A stretch of 64,000 nt of DNA from Rhodococcus koreensis (lineage in GTDB: Bacteria; Actinomycetota; Actinomycetes; Mycobacteriales; Mycobacteriaceae), in contig NZ_FNSV01000005.1 of NCBI RefSeq assembly GCF_900105905.1, positions 7,839,501 to 7,903,500 on the forward strand, written 5' to 3'. The notes beneath the pieces were generated by a model. That model saw only the letters and a list, made by a program, of their open reading frames with translations. It was not told the origin of the DNA and did no database searches. The position numbers were made by a program, and so were the translations under genes. Each line of letters opens with the position of its first letter. Positions within the stretch are counted from its first letter, which is position 1. Positions 55,346 through 64,000 of this stretch are shown here, one piece after another.

Positions 55346-56215
55346 CAGCGCGGTGAGTGCGTCGGCTCGGCGTTGAGGGAGGGTGCGTGGGTCGTGGGCG
55401 CAGACGTCGGGGATCGACATTTCCCGCAGCCGCGTTGCGAGGGTGTGGGCGTCGGCGGCGGGGAGGTGGCCATCGAGGTAGGCCATGCCGTTCTCCGCGG
55501 GCCGGATCCACACGTCGCGATCGGCGATGGCGAGTTTGTTGCGGTGGGCGACGCTGTCGGGGTCGTGGCGGGCGATGAGCCGTCGAGCTCGGGCGCGCAG
55601 TTTCGACGGCGGTAGGGAGCGTCCGTCGAGGATCGCGGCTTCGAGTTGCTCCAACTTGCTGTCGCTGACGCCGGTGAGCATCGCGGCGACGACCCGTGCC
55701 TGATCGAGGTCGATTCGCCCGGCCGCGAATGCATCTCGGGTGCCGTGCAGGCGGTAGCGCAGTTCGAGTCCGAGGTCGATCCAGGCGGTCACCACCGGTT
55801 CGTTGATGCCGAGTGCGACCGACACCTCCACGGCCGCGTGGGAACCGGAGTGAGCAGGGTTGATGCCACGGCGTTCGTCCTCGTCGCAGCAGAGATCGTA
55901 GAATTCGGTCACCGCGACAACCTGCCGGTATTGAGCCTGCGCCAGCACCGATTCGCCTCTTCGGAGCCCCTCGACAGCCACGATCCCCGGCGGCGTCGCG
56001 TCGAGTGCGGCCGCGCTGGAACTGTTGTCCCCCATGGTCTTCAACCCACGGTATCGAACGTATCTTCGATCCTACCGGGGGTCGCCGACAAGTATCAGAG
56101 AATTTTTCGGGCGTGTAGGGGCTCGCTGCCGGTGGCATTCTGAGACACTGCGACCTGCGGACTTGTCGCCTGTCTCACGGCATGACTACCGCAATCTGTC
56201 TCAATTCGCTGGCAT

Positions 56216-56578
56216 TTATTGAGCGATCGGGAAGCGGGCCGTGCCGATGCCCTGTCGCGACGGGCGATCAGCACGCCCTGAAACCCACGCGGGCGGTAGG
56301 TAGCTTGGACGGATCATTCGAATCTTGTGGGGCTGGCTGTCTTCTGGCCTGTCAGATCTGTAGAGAAAGGCTTTTTGCGGGATGCTGACCCACTCGATGG
56401 CCCAGAAGTTGCCGAGCCGGTGAACCGTCGGTGAGCTGCCGTCCTCGAGAGTGAGATCGATCTGGACCTCGGGCTCGGCGTTACCGTGGAGGACCCACCA
56501 TGAGGCGCCGGGGACGTCCCCCGGCGTGTGCTCTTCGATCAGACTCTCCGCGTTGTCAAGGAGTGGTGGCCTCCACAT
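56216..56578 (-). CDS. Hypothetical protein
   Basis: 120 residues with credible composition up to about residue 100 (EVQIDLTLEDGSSPTVHRLGNFWAIEWVSIPQ). No signal peptide, membrane segment or known motif. No good ribosome site before the ATG. It lies in a gene-poor stretch, so it may be a remnant. Confidence 0.4.
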   Translation of the reverse strand: MWRPPLLDNAESLIEEHTPGDVPGASWWVLHGNAEPEVQIDLTLEDGSSPTVHRLGNFWAIEWVSIPQKAFLYRSDRPEDSQPHKIRMIRPSYLPPAWVSGRADRPSRQGIGTARFPIAQ

Positions 56579-56826
56579 GGAACCAACCGTCGTCGGCCAG
56601 TAGGCAACTTCGCGAAGCCGTTCAGGGGTCGCAACACATGACGTCCGTCATCACGCGCCAGTATGACTACGCGCGAGATTTCCAGGACGAGACTACGAAT
56701 ATTCATCGACGACTCCCGTTTCGAACGATACGGACCGAGCCCAGAAGCAGGTGCAACTTTGCGCCGAATAGCGATCGGCAACGGTCACCGATCTGAATAG
56801 ACCGGTTGCGCGTGCCGGGCAAAGCC

Positions 56827-57321
56827 TCAGCCGCAGACCTGTGGTGCGGAGAGAAACAATCCGCCACAGATGAAGGCGCGGGATAGCTTCCACTCGTTGT
56901 TGACACGCACGAAGGGAATTGGTCCCACTGGGTACGGTTCCATGCCTTCGATGTGGCCCTGCCCAGTCGCGTTGACCATCTCTGGGCCGACGGGTTCTAC
57001 GGCGGTGAACTGGAGGTATTGGGGTGAGGGTTGCGCACCCCAAGCCCGCGCGATCGGCAGGGTCTGGTCGGTGGGACCATCCAGGAGCCGCGCCCGGTCC
57101 TCCTCGCGTATCGAGTCGTTGGTGGTGGCGTTGTACAGGGCGGTCAGTTGCTCGGCGGTGGGCACGGGATCGGTGATCGGCGCCGGCGGCGGTGCGAACT
57201 GTGTGGATTGGACGACGGCGGTCGGATCGCGCGATTCGGTGCCCTCGGGCGAGCAGGCGCCGGCGACGGTTGCGATCGCGACAAGAGCGCTGGCACCTAT
57301 CGCGGCTTTCCTCACCCTCAT
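56827..57321 (-). CDS. Lipoprotein with MTB12/CFP2-like domain
   Basis: 164 residues from ATG 57321. Signal peptide KAAIGASALVAIATVAGAC with a lipobox Cys near residue 22, a Pro-rich spacer, then a domain like mycobacterial low-molecular-weight antigen MTB12 (PTAEQLTALYNATTND, ending VNNEWKLSRAFICGGL). That family has an NTF2-like fold; function unknown. Expected on the outer face of the membrane. Confidence 0.68.
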   Translation of the reverse strand: MRVRKAAIGASALVAIATVAGACSPEGTESRDPTAVVQSTQFAPPPAPITDPVPTAEQLTALYNATTNDSIREEDRARLLDGPTDQTLPIARAWGAQPSPQYLQFTAVEPVGPEMVNATGQGHIEGMEPYPVGPIPFVRVNNEWKLSRAFICGGLFLSAPQVCG

Positions 57322-57572
57322 GATCCAGGTATCGCCCCAAGTCGACGCAACGTGACAAGCCCGTGCCACACCAACCCCTGGTTGCATCTCCATCATCGAT
57401 CGGATGCCGGTATCGATCCCTATCCGACCAGCGGGCGGTACTCGCAGAGCTGGAGCACCGTGTTGCGCACGACACGCCGCTTCCGTCTCCGAGGTAACAG
57501 CGTCGAGACGGGGCCTGGTGTGCAGTCACTTAATCGCACCGGCGGGCAGCTCGGACGCGCGAAGATAGCGTT

Positions 57573-58115
57573 ATGCCGATCCAGGACTTGTGGAATCAGG
57601 ACAGTTTGGTGTGGCACTTCGGCTTGCTCGACGGTGGTCCGGCGATCGGGTCTGATCACGACGTTGAGGCGCCGCAGGTATGGGTGCGTGCTCTCGAAGC
57701 TGTCGCCCGCGATCTGCGGTGCCTGCGGTACGGGCGCGACGTGCGGTTGGACGGATCGGGGTGGGAGCTTGCCGTTAACGGCGACTACGCCGTCACCATT
57801 GGCTGGCAGGGCGTACGCGGCATCAGTGGGTTCGCCCGCTGCGACGGCTTGTCGATGGATGCTCCGTTCGATGAGGCCGCGGTCTGGGTGGCCGATACCG
57901 TTCAGTCAGATCTTGCTGGCTACGACTTCGTGCAGTGGCCCTCACAGGGACAACACATGCTGCTGCCGCGGAAGCGCGACGATGGTCCGGTTTGGATCGA
58001 TACCCATACCGACGACACCGTTGCCGCCATTGGCGAGCTCTGTCAGCACATCGGCCGGTGGGGCAAGACTCAGGTCCGTGAGTCGCTGAGGGATCGACTA
58101 ACGCTCATCGAATGA
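57573..58115 (+). CDS. Hypothetical protein
   Basis: 180 residues, acidic, rich in Trp (QDLWNQDSLVWHFGLLDGG; GDYAVTIGWQGVRG). No signal peptide, membrane span or family recognised. Composition and length are those of a real gene. No partner is evident. Confidence 0.55.
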   Translation: MPIQDLWNQDSLVWHFGLLDGGPAIGSDHDVEAPQVWVRALEAVARDLRCLRYGRDVRLDGSGWELAVNGDYAVTIGWQGVRGISGFARCDGLSMDAPFDEAAVWVADTVQSDLAGYDFVQWPSQGQHMLLPRKRDDGPVWIDTHTDDTVAAIGELCQHIGRWGKTQVRESLRDRLTLIE

Positions 58116-59670
58116 CGACCTGCGCGATGCAGGAGACCACCGGACGACCGGGGCACCACCGGATGGCAGAAAGCGCCCCGGTGTTCAATCGCGATCGACG
58201 CGCTCGGCCTGCCCCATGCGGTGGGCCGCACAGTCCCATGGCCAACGTCGCGACACTGCTCGCGCTCATCGCCGTCGTTGTCCCGATCTGACACAGGGCC
58301 GGTTGCCAGCTCAGTCCGATCTGGAGCGGCGTGGGTTCGGAGAAACTGGCGAATTCGAGATCCTCAAATCCACCAAACATGCCGTGCTCCCGGTACCGCC
58401 AGCGAAGCTCCCGTTTGGGTGAACTTCTCGTTCAGTACCGGGAGTAGTGCTGTCCAGTCGCCTGTTCGCCAGCGCAGATGCACTTTCGGTCGAGGTTTCG
58501 GTCCGAGGTCACGGCGCAAAACCGAATACCGAGCGCATCGTGGGAATCCGGGCTGTGCGGACATGCCGTGCAGGACAACGTCGATTCCATTGCCCGGGCA
58601 GGGCTAGGTGACTCGGAAGCCGCTAGAGAGTTCGACACATCGGTCGGGTTCGACGCCATGGCGGCGCTCCAGTTCTCGGCCCTTGACTTCGGGCCGGTTT
58701 GGGCGCCGAGGACGACATGGCGCGACCGCGCATATTCGAATGACCCTCGACATCCACGAGGCTACACTCCCCGCCGCCCCTTAGGCTCCGCGGGGAACGA
58801 CCCTCACGCAGCAGAAGTGTCAGCGCACGGACCGTATTGCGGGAACGCGTCGGCGGTTCAGAACGTCCCGACGACCCTTTTCGACCCTGGGCGATCCTGT
58901 CGCAATTGCAACCGAACGAGTCCTCGATGTTTCGTTGCGGAATCTTCGCCGTAAGCGGAACCCGCATCGGCACGTCCCGCAAGCCGGCCGTTGACCGGAA
59001 CTCGCTGACCAGCGCCGTTCCGTAGCCCCGTCCGATGATGTTGTCCTTTCGGGGCGTCAAGCGGGACACCCCGAACGATCTGGATCACGCCGAAGGTGGG
59101 CGAGCCTCTCCACGATGACGGATCCGCCACCGGCCCGTCACTCGCCGTGAGATTCCGCCACCGGATTCGAGACCCGCCATGCCGCCACGTCGAATGCAAT
59201 CTCACCCAAGTGGCCAACCGGACACCGAGTGGCCATCCCAGATGAGATTTGGCCCCGAGTCTCGCGACGCTACCGGACGGCTGACGCGAAGGTGTGAAGT
59301 GCGCGAGGTGGAGTAGTGGGAAGGGGCTGCCGTCTGCATCGCACAACAGCGGCGAACCCACGCCGCGGCCCCGGTGCATGTCGTCGACGAACAGCCTTTC
59401 CATCTTCCCGGTCTCGGGGCCGGAGAATCCGGCGGCGACGCGTCAACTGCTGCCTGTGTGGTCGAGAGCGGGCTGCCACGACGCATTGCTCGTGGTGGGC
59501 GACGCGTCATCGGTGATGGAGTTGTGCGTCGCCTGCATCCCTCGTTCCAGCTGGCGGCCAGGACCGGAATCTCTTCCTCGTCGACGCGCCCACGTGGTTC
59601 GATGCTTCTTCATCGGTCACGGCCGCACCTGAGACCGCGCTCGTGCGTGGTTGACGAGTCCAGAGACTCG
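58116..59670. other. Gene-poor, probably decayed region
   Basis: No reading frame here has a convincing start, family motif or coding character, except a short acetyltransferase-like fragment near 59.4 kb. No complete transposase, integrase or repeat was found. It looks like remnants of lost genes between the DUF222 pseudogene area and the ROK kinase. Confidence 0.5.
59340..59460 (-). pseudogene. Fragment of a GNAT acetyltransferase
   Basis: Minus strand reads AAGFSGPETGKMERLFVDDMHRGRGVG in two adjoining parts; the RGRGVG step is the acetyl-CoA pyrophosphate loop (motif A) of GNAT enzymes. A stop lies just upstream in frame and the downstream sequence loses similarity, so only motif A and the strand before it remain. 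Confidence 0.5.
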
Positions 59671-59690
59671 TCAACCACGCACGGGCGCGG
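59635..59690. terminator. Very long hairpin at the 3' end of the ROK gene
   Basis: 26-nt arms (59635-59660 and 59665-59690) pair throughout except one T:G wobble, with a 4-nt loop CAGA. The inner 19 bp are perfect. The right arm contains the last codons and stop of the ROK gene. No T-run; probably terminates or protects the minus-strand operon mRNA. Confidence 0.6.
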
Positions 59691-60654
59691 AGAGCCTCGC
59701 GAGGGTGGCGGCCCCGATGCGCTGTGCCGATTCGCCGAGTTGGGTTTCGCGGATGCGGGCGAGAGGGCGGTGTCCGGAACCGGTTGCGAGAGAGGCATAG
59801 ACGTCCCGCGCATGGTCGAGGAACAGCGGAGCCGAGCCGCTGACACCGCCGGCGATGACAACGAGGTCGGGGTCGTAGACGTCGCCGACCATGGCGAGTC
59901 CGACGCCCAGCCACCGTGCGAACTCCTCCATCGTGCGGATGGCCAGCGGGTCGCCGTCCCGCGCGGCGCTCGCGATCCGGCGGCCGGTGAGCGATCCCGG
60001 ATCGCTCGCCACCTCGCGTGCGAGGATCGTCGAACTCGTGGGGTCGGCGGCGAGAAGCTCGATGGCCGTGTCCACGAGTGCTGTTCCGCTGCAATACCGT
60101 TCCCAGCACCCGCGCTTGCCGCAGGCGCAGGGTCTGCCGCCCGGAACCACCTGCAGGTGGCCGAGTTCGGGAGCGACTCCGTGGCTCCCGCGGTACAGCG
60201 TCCCGTCGATGAGCAGGGCCGCACCGATGCCGGTGCCGATCGCGACCATCACCACGTTGCGACCGCCGGCGGCGGCCCCGAACCGGTGCTCCGCCCACGC
60301 GGCCGCGTTCGCGTCGTGTTCGAGGACCACCGGCAGCCCGAGCCGCTCGCTGAGGTCGTTGGCGACCGGCACGTTCTTCCACGGCAGGTGCGGCGCGAAC
60401 CGCACGGTGGTGAGGTCGGGGGTGATGAAGCCGGCCACCGCAAGCCCGACGGCGGACACGGGATGGCGGCCCGCGAGTTCGCGAACGGCACGGTCGAGCG
60501 CGTCCTCGAGGGCCTTGGCCGATTGCGGTGTGGGCGCCTGCACGGAATCGAGCACCTCGCCGGTGTCGTCGACCACGCAGGCCCGGATACTGGTACCACC
60601 GACGTCGATGCCGACGGTGAGAGCGGAGACAGGCACGGAGGCGACGGTACTCAC
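59671..60654 (-). CDS. ROK-family sugar kinase, glucokinase-like
   Basis: 327 residues from GTG 60654, which overlaps the NADH dehydrogenase stop as GTGA. VGIDVGGTSIRACVVDD (ATP site), LEHDANAAAWAE (catalytic Asp), AIGTGIGAALLIDG and the zinc motif CACGKRGCWERYCSG are all intact. Phosphorylates a hexose, most likely glucose or N-acetyl sugars. No HTH domain, so a kinase and not a ROK repressor. Last gene of the minus-strand cluster. Confidence 0.87.
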   Translation of the reverse strand: MSTVASVPVSALTVGIDVGGTSIRACVVDDTGEVLDSVQAPTPQSAKALEDALDRAVRELAGRHPVSAVGLAVAGFITPDLTTVRFAPHLPWKNVPVANDLSERLGLPVVLEHDANAAAWAEHRFGAAAGGRNVVMVAIGTGIGAALLIDGTLYRGSHGVAPELGHLQVVPGGRPCACGKRGCWERYCSGTALVDTAIELLAADPTSSTILAREVASDPGSLTGRRIASAARDGDPLAIRTMEEFARWLGVGLAMVGDVYDPDLVVIAGGVSGSAPLFLDHARDVYASLATGSGHRPLARIRETQLGESAQRIGAATLARLSAPVRG

Positions 60655-62039
60655 CGTGCCGAGGCCGTCGCCGCCTCGGGTACCGCCCGGGAATCCTCCC
60701 AGGCATCGAGCCGGCTGATCGCGGTCCGGGCGACCACCTGTTGTTCCGTGACGGCGAGGTGTCCCCGGGTCCGGCCCAGGAACGACCACGTCCAGGACAT
60801 GGCGGTCGCGAGCCGGCTCTTGAATCCGACGATGTAGACCAGGTGGATCAGGAGCCACAGCAGCCAGGCGAGCAACCCGGTCAGTTGGAGGCGGCCGACC
60901 TTCGCGACCGCATTGAAGCGGGAGATCATCGCCATGCTGCCCTTGTCCGTGTAGCGGAACGGGGCGCGTTCGGGCTTGTCGCGACCCTTCCGGTGGGCCC
61001 GCACCTCGGCGGCGATCAGCTGCGCGGCGTAGCGGCCACCCTGGATCGCGACCTGCGCGACGCCGGGAAGACCGTCCCGGTTCATCATGTCCCCGACGAC
61101 GAAGACGTTGCTGTGGCCGGGCAGGGTGAGGTCGGGTTCGACGAGGACCCGGCCCGCGCGGTCGGTGCCGGCGCCGGTCTGTTCGGCGAGTTGCCTGCCC
61201 AGCGGGCTGGCTGCGACGCCCGCAGACCAGATCTTGCAGGTGGCCTCGATCCGCCGCTCGGCTCCGTCCTGGTCGCGGACGGTGAGTCCGTCGTCGTCGA
61301 CGTCGGTCACCATCGCGCCCAACTGGATCTCGACCCCGAGATTCCCCAAAGTGTCCGCGGCCGCCCGGCGCAGCTTGTCGTCGAACGGCGGGAGCACCGT
61401 CGGCGCCGCGTCGAGCAGGATGATGCGCGCGTCACGGGGATCGATGGTGCGGTACGCGCCGGCGAGAGTGCGATGCGCGAGCTGGGCGATCTCGCCCGCC
61501 ATCTCGACTCCGGTGGGTCCGGCGCCGACTACGACGAACGTCAGCAGGCGCGCCCGCTCGGCCGGATCGGTGCTCACCTCGGCGCTTTCGAAGGCCCCGA
61601 GGATGCGGCCGCGCAGCTCGAGGGCGTCGTCGATCGTCTTCATTCCAGGTGCGTGCTCGGCGAAATGGTCGTTGCCGAAATAGGATTGGCGGGCGCCCGC
61701 CGACACGACGAGACTGTCGTACTCGGTGACGGTCGTGCGGCCCCGGTGGGTGGACGTGACGGTCCGGTCGGCGACGTCGATCTTCTCGACTCCGCCGATG
61801 AGGACGGACGCGTTCTGCTGGTCCTCGAGGACGAGCCGGGTCGCGGGCGCGATCTCGCCCTCGGACAGGATTCCCGTCGCCACCTGGTACAGCAGCGGCT
61901 GGAACAGGTGATGCGTCGTGCGATCGATCAGAGTGACATCGACGTCCGTCCGTTTCAGGGCCTTGGTGGCGAAGAGGCCGCCGAATCCCGATCCGATGAC
62001 CACGACCCGATGACGGCGGGCGAGAGAGGTGTCGCTCAT
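60651..62039 (-). CDS. ndh: Type II NADH:quinone dehydrogenase
   Basis: 462 residues. VVVIGSGFGGLFATKAL (FAD), VVVGAGPTGVEMAGEIAQ (NADH), VFVVGDMMNRDGLPGVAQVAIQGGRYAAQ, and quinone-site/membrane-anchor helices at the C-terminus (LTGLLAWLLWLLIHLVYIVGFKSRL in parts) match mycobacterial Ndh. Non-proton-pumping entry of NADH electrons into menaquinone. Coupled to the ROK gene. Confidence 0.92.
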   Translation of the reverse strand: MSDTSLARRHRVVVIGSGFGGLFATKALKRTDVDVTLIDRTTHHLFQPLLYQVATGILSEGEIAPATRLVLEDQQNASVLIGGVEKIDVADRTVTSTHRGRTTVTEYDSLVVSAGARQSYFGNDHFAEHAPGMKTIDDALELRGRILGAFESAEVSTDPAERARLLTFVVVGAGPTGVEMAGEIAQLAHRTLAGAYRTIDPRDARIILLDAAPTVLPPFDDKLRRAAADTLGNLGVEIQLGAMVTDVDDDGLTVRDQDGAERRIEATCKIWSAGVAASPLGRQLAEQTGAGTDRAGRVLVEPDLTLPGHSNVFVVGDMMNRDGLPGVAQVAIQGGRYAAQLIAAEVRAHRKGRDKPERAPFRYTDKGSMAMISRFNAVAKVGRLQLTGLLAWLLWLLIHLVYIVGFKSRLATAMSWTWSFLGRTRGHLAVTEQQVVARTAISRLDAWEDSRAVPEAATASAR

Positions 62040-62105
62040 GAAGTTCCTTTCGATCGAACGGACGCCGCGCCGGACCGCGGACGGTCCGGCGCGGAGAACC
62101 AGTAC

Positions 62106-63611
62106 TTATGCGTTCTGGGGGAATCCGAGGTTGAGGCCGCCGTGGCTGGGGTCGAGCCAGCGGGTGGTGACGACCTTGCCGCGGGTGAAGAAGTGCACGC
62201 CTTCGGCGCCGTGGGCGTGGGTGTCGCCGAACAGGGAGTTCTTCCAGCCCCCGAAGGAGTAGTAGGCCATCGGGACGGGGATGGGGACGTTGATGCCGAC
62301 CATGCCGACCTCGACCTCGTTCTGGAATCGGCGGGCGGCGCCGCCGTCGTTGGTGAAGATGGCGGTGCCGTTGCCGAACTGGCTGGAGTTCACCAGTTCG
62401 AGGGCTTCGTCGTAGGAGTCGACGCGGATCACGGAGAGGACGGGTCCGAAGATCTCGTCGGTGTACACGGACATGTCGGTGGTGACGTGGTCGATCAGGG
62501 TGGGGCCGAGCCAGAATCCGTCCTTGCCGCCGTCGGCCTGCACCTGCCGGCCGTCGACGACGATGGTGGCCCCGTCGTTTTCGCCGGCGTCGATGTAGGA
62601 GGCGACCTTGTCGCGGTGCACCTTCGTCACCAGCGGACCCATGTCGGAATCGCGGGTGCCGTCACCGATCTTCAACGTGTCGGTGCGGTCTTTGATCTTC
62701 GCGACCAGTTCGTCGGCGATGTCGCCGACGGCGACGAGGGCGGAGATCGCCATGCAGCGTTCGCCGGCGGATCCGAAGCCGGCGTTGACCATGGCGTCGG
62801 CCGCGAGGTCGAGGTCGGCGTCCGGGAGGACGATGGCGTGGTTCTTCGCCCCACCCAATGCTTGGACGCGTTTGCCGTGGGCGGTGCCGGTGGCGTAGAC
62901 GTACTGGGCGATGGGGGTGGACCCGACGAAGCTGATGGCCTTGATTGCGGGGTTGGTGAGGAGTTCGTCGACGGAGGTCTTGTCGCCCTGCAGGACGTTG
63001 AACACCCCGGCCGGGAGGCCGGCTTCGGCCCAGAGTTCGGCCATCCAGATGGCGGCGGTGGGGTCCTTCTCGGACGGCTTCAACACCACCGTGTTGCCGG
63101 CGGCGATGGCGATGGGGAAGAACCACATCGGGACCATGGCGGGGAAGTTGAAGGGGGAGATGATGCCGACGGGGCCGACGGGTTGGCGGAGGGAGGAGAC
63201 GTCGACGTTGGTGGAGGCGTTTTCGGTCATGTCGCCTTTGAGCAGGTGGGCGATGCCGCAGGCGAATTCGACGACTTCCTGGCCGCGGGAGACTTCGCCG
63301 AGGGCGTCGGAGACGACCTTGCCGTGTTCGGAGGTGATGATTTCGGCGAGTTCGCCCTTGCGCTCGTTGAGCAGTTCCCGGAACTTGAAGATGATCTGGG
63401 TGCGCTTGGCGAGGGAGGTGTCGCGCCAGGCGGGGAAGGCGGCGGCTGCGGCGTCGATGACGGCGCGGGCGTCCTCGACGCTGGCGAGGGCGACCTGTCC
63501 GGTGACGGCGCCGGTGGCCGGGTTGGTGACGGGGGCGGTGTTGCCGCTGGTGCCGGCGAAGGTCTTGCCGTCGGACCAGTGTGCGATCTCGCGAGTGATG
63601 TTGGTGCTCAT
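62106..63611 (-). CDS. mmsA: CoA-acylating methylmalonate-semialdehyde dehydrogenase (IolA/MmsA)
   Basis: 501 residues from ATG 63611 (AAAGGA upstream). ISPFNFPAMVPMWFFPIAIA and the catalytic Cys in GSAGERCMAISALV (not the usual GQxC of hydrolytic ALDHs) identify the CoA-acylating family. It converts methylmalonate or malonate semialdehyde to propionyl- or acetyl-CoA, the last step of valine and of myo-inositol degradation. Its upstream neighbour iolH, 11 bp away, points to the inositol role. Confidence 0.92.
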   Translation of the reverse strand: MSTNITREIAHWSDGKTFAGTSGNTAPVTNPATGAVTGQVALASVEDARAVIDAAAAAFPAWRDTSLAKRTQIIFKFRELLNERKGELAEIITSEHGKVVSDALGEVSRGQEVVEFACGIAHLLKGDMTENASTNVDVSSLRQPVGPVGIISPFNFPAMVPMWFFPIAIAAGNTVVLKPSEKDPTAAIWMAELWAEAGLPAGVFNVLQGDKTSVDELLTNPAIKAISFVGSTPIAQYVYATGTAHGKRVQALGGAKNHAIVLPDADLDLAADAMVNAGFGSAGERCMAISALVAVGDIADELVAKIKDRTDTLKIGDGTRDSDMGPLVTKVHRDKVASYIDAGENDGATIVVDGRQVQADGGKDGFWLGPTLIDHVTTDMSVYTDEIFGPVLSVIRVDSYDEALELVNSSQFGNGTAIFTNDGGAARRFQNEVEVGMVGINVPIPVPMAYYSFGGWKNSLFGDTHAHGAEGVHFFTRGKVVTTRWLDPSHGGLNLGFPQNA

Positions 63612-63622
63612 GTGTTGTCCTT

Positions 63623-64000
63623 TCACCGCGTGCGCGCGATGTAATCCTTCATGGTCTTCAGTTGGTAGCGGGAGACGTCGTGTGCGTTCTCGTCCTCGGC
63701 GAAAACGCTGGACACCATCACCGCGTCGGGCTTGTCGTAGAAGCCGAGTTCGCCGAGACCGCCGAAGAACTCGTCCCAGTCGAGGTCGCCGTCACCGATC
63801 TTGAGGTGCTGGTGCACACGAACCGGGTTGCCGGGCGGATTGGTGATGTACCGGAGTCCGTGCGAGCGATGGTGATCCATCGTGTCCGCGACGTGAACGA
63901 GCCGGAGCATGTCGCCCGCCGTGCGCATGATCTCGAGCATTCCGGCGCCCATGTGATAGCTGTGGCACGCGACGAACACGAGGCCGAAGTTTTTGGAATT
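63623..64000 (-). CDS. iolH: IolH-like TIM barrel protein, C-terminal part (5' end outside window)
   Basis: About 125 C-terminal residues are visible, the frame running off the edge. LVFVACHSYHMGAG, LVHVADTMDHH and HQHLKIGDGDLDWDEFF carry metal ligands of the xylose-isomerase-like fold, and MVSSVFAEDENAHDVSRYQL is characteristic of IolH of inositol clusters. The exact reaction of IolH is not settled. 11 bp before mmsA, so one operon. Confidence 0.75.
   Translation of the reverse strand, partial: NSKNFGLVFVACHSYHMGAGMLEIMRTAGDMLRLVHVADTMDHHRSHGLRYITNPPGNPVRVHQHLKIGDGDLDWDEFFGGLGELGFYDKPDAVMVSSVFAEDENAHDVSRYQLKTMKDYIARTR

Larger units (their letters stand above)
54504..56035 (-). pseudogene. 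DUF222/HNH endonuclease gene, frameshifted by a 38-bp insertion
   Basis: From ATG 56035 one frame encodes the DUF222 domain up to RADALTAL; the HNH part (GREQCPAR, CRFPNCQ, CDIDHTTPFD, LCRRHHRLK) lies in another frame down to 54504. The switch falls at a 38-bp quasi-palindromic segment (55308-55345). Removing exactly those 38 bp on paper joins the halves as ALTAL-GTGRLFCLCGR, the normal family sequence. So the gene was intact before the insertion and is now broken. Such nuclease-like genes are multicopy in actinobacteria and often associated with group-II-intron or mobile contexts. Confidence 0.8.

Noticed and set aside
60741..63644. 967-codon open frame on the plus strand opposite ndh and mmsA
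   Set aside because: Same antisense effect of codon bias. The Gly/Asp/Val-rich translation is not a protein family I recognise, and both opposing genes are complete.

Overview
The window is high-GC actinobacterial DNA, most likely from a Rhodococcus of the jostii/opacus type. The evidence is a mycolate reductase (CmrA) gene, a mycothiol-dependent DsbA-like protein, an actinobacterial CGAAC-N4-GTTCG SOS box, and a long block whose gene order follows the Mycobacterium tuberculosis Rv2478c-Rv2457c region (recalled synteny, not computed here). It is ordinary chromosome with three tRNA genes and no complete insertion sequence, prophage or CRISPR array.

Layout. 1-10.7 kb: the 3' end of a HerA/DUF853 gene converges on a PadR-fadH-cmrA operon. 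An UMF1-type transporter, a membrane protein, a TetR/epoxide-hydrolase-like pair, and a divergent acyl-desaturase system (flavin/2Fe-2S reductase plus three-His-box desaturase, as in Rv3230c-DesA3) follow. 10.7-19.1 kb: a small secreted protein, NADP-glutamate dehydrogenase, a divergent HxlR/SDR pair with a PaaI thioesterase, two alpha/beta hydrolases, tRNA-Arg and a CopD-CtaG fusion.

19.2-46 kb is the mycobacteria-like core: ssb, ettA, thioesterases, the giant NAD-glutamate dehydrogenase, alpha-glucosidase, truncated haemoglobin O, HNH nuclease, ctaJ and PRSAF1 (cytochrome bcc-aa3 supercomplex), dinB with an SOS box, pepN, the Rv2466c homologue with a SigH/SigR-like promoter, M48 protease, rpiB, nei1, tRNA-Gly, tRNA-Pro, tig-clpP1-clpP2 and clpX.

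46-54.5 kb is catabolic: a type II dehydroquinase plus two-domain dehydroshikimate dehydratase (quinate/shikimate to protocatechuate) behind a palindromic operator; a secreted M23 peptidase; then a small sugar/polyol cluster of a PhyH-type dioxygenase, an IolE-like TIM barrel, a LacI regulator and a sugar porter, with two LacI half-palindromes between the last two. 54.5-59.7 kb is gene-poor and decayed: a DUF222/HNH gene broken by a 38-bp insertion, small hypothetical genes, an MTB12-like lipoprotein and about 1.5 kb without a credible gene. 59.7-64 kb (minus strand) carries iolH (partial), methylmalonate-semialdehyde dehydrogenase, type II NADH dehydrogenase and a ROK kinase, so the window seems to end inside a myo-inositol degradation operon.

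Function assignments come from recognising motifs and remembered homologues. No database search was run.
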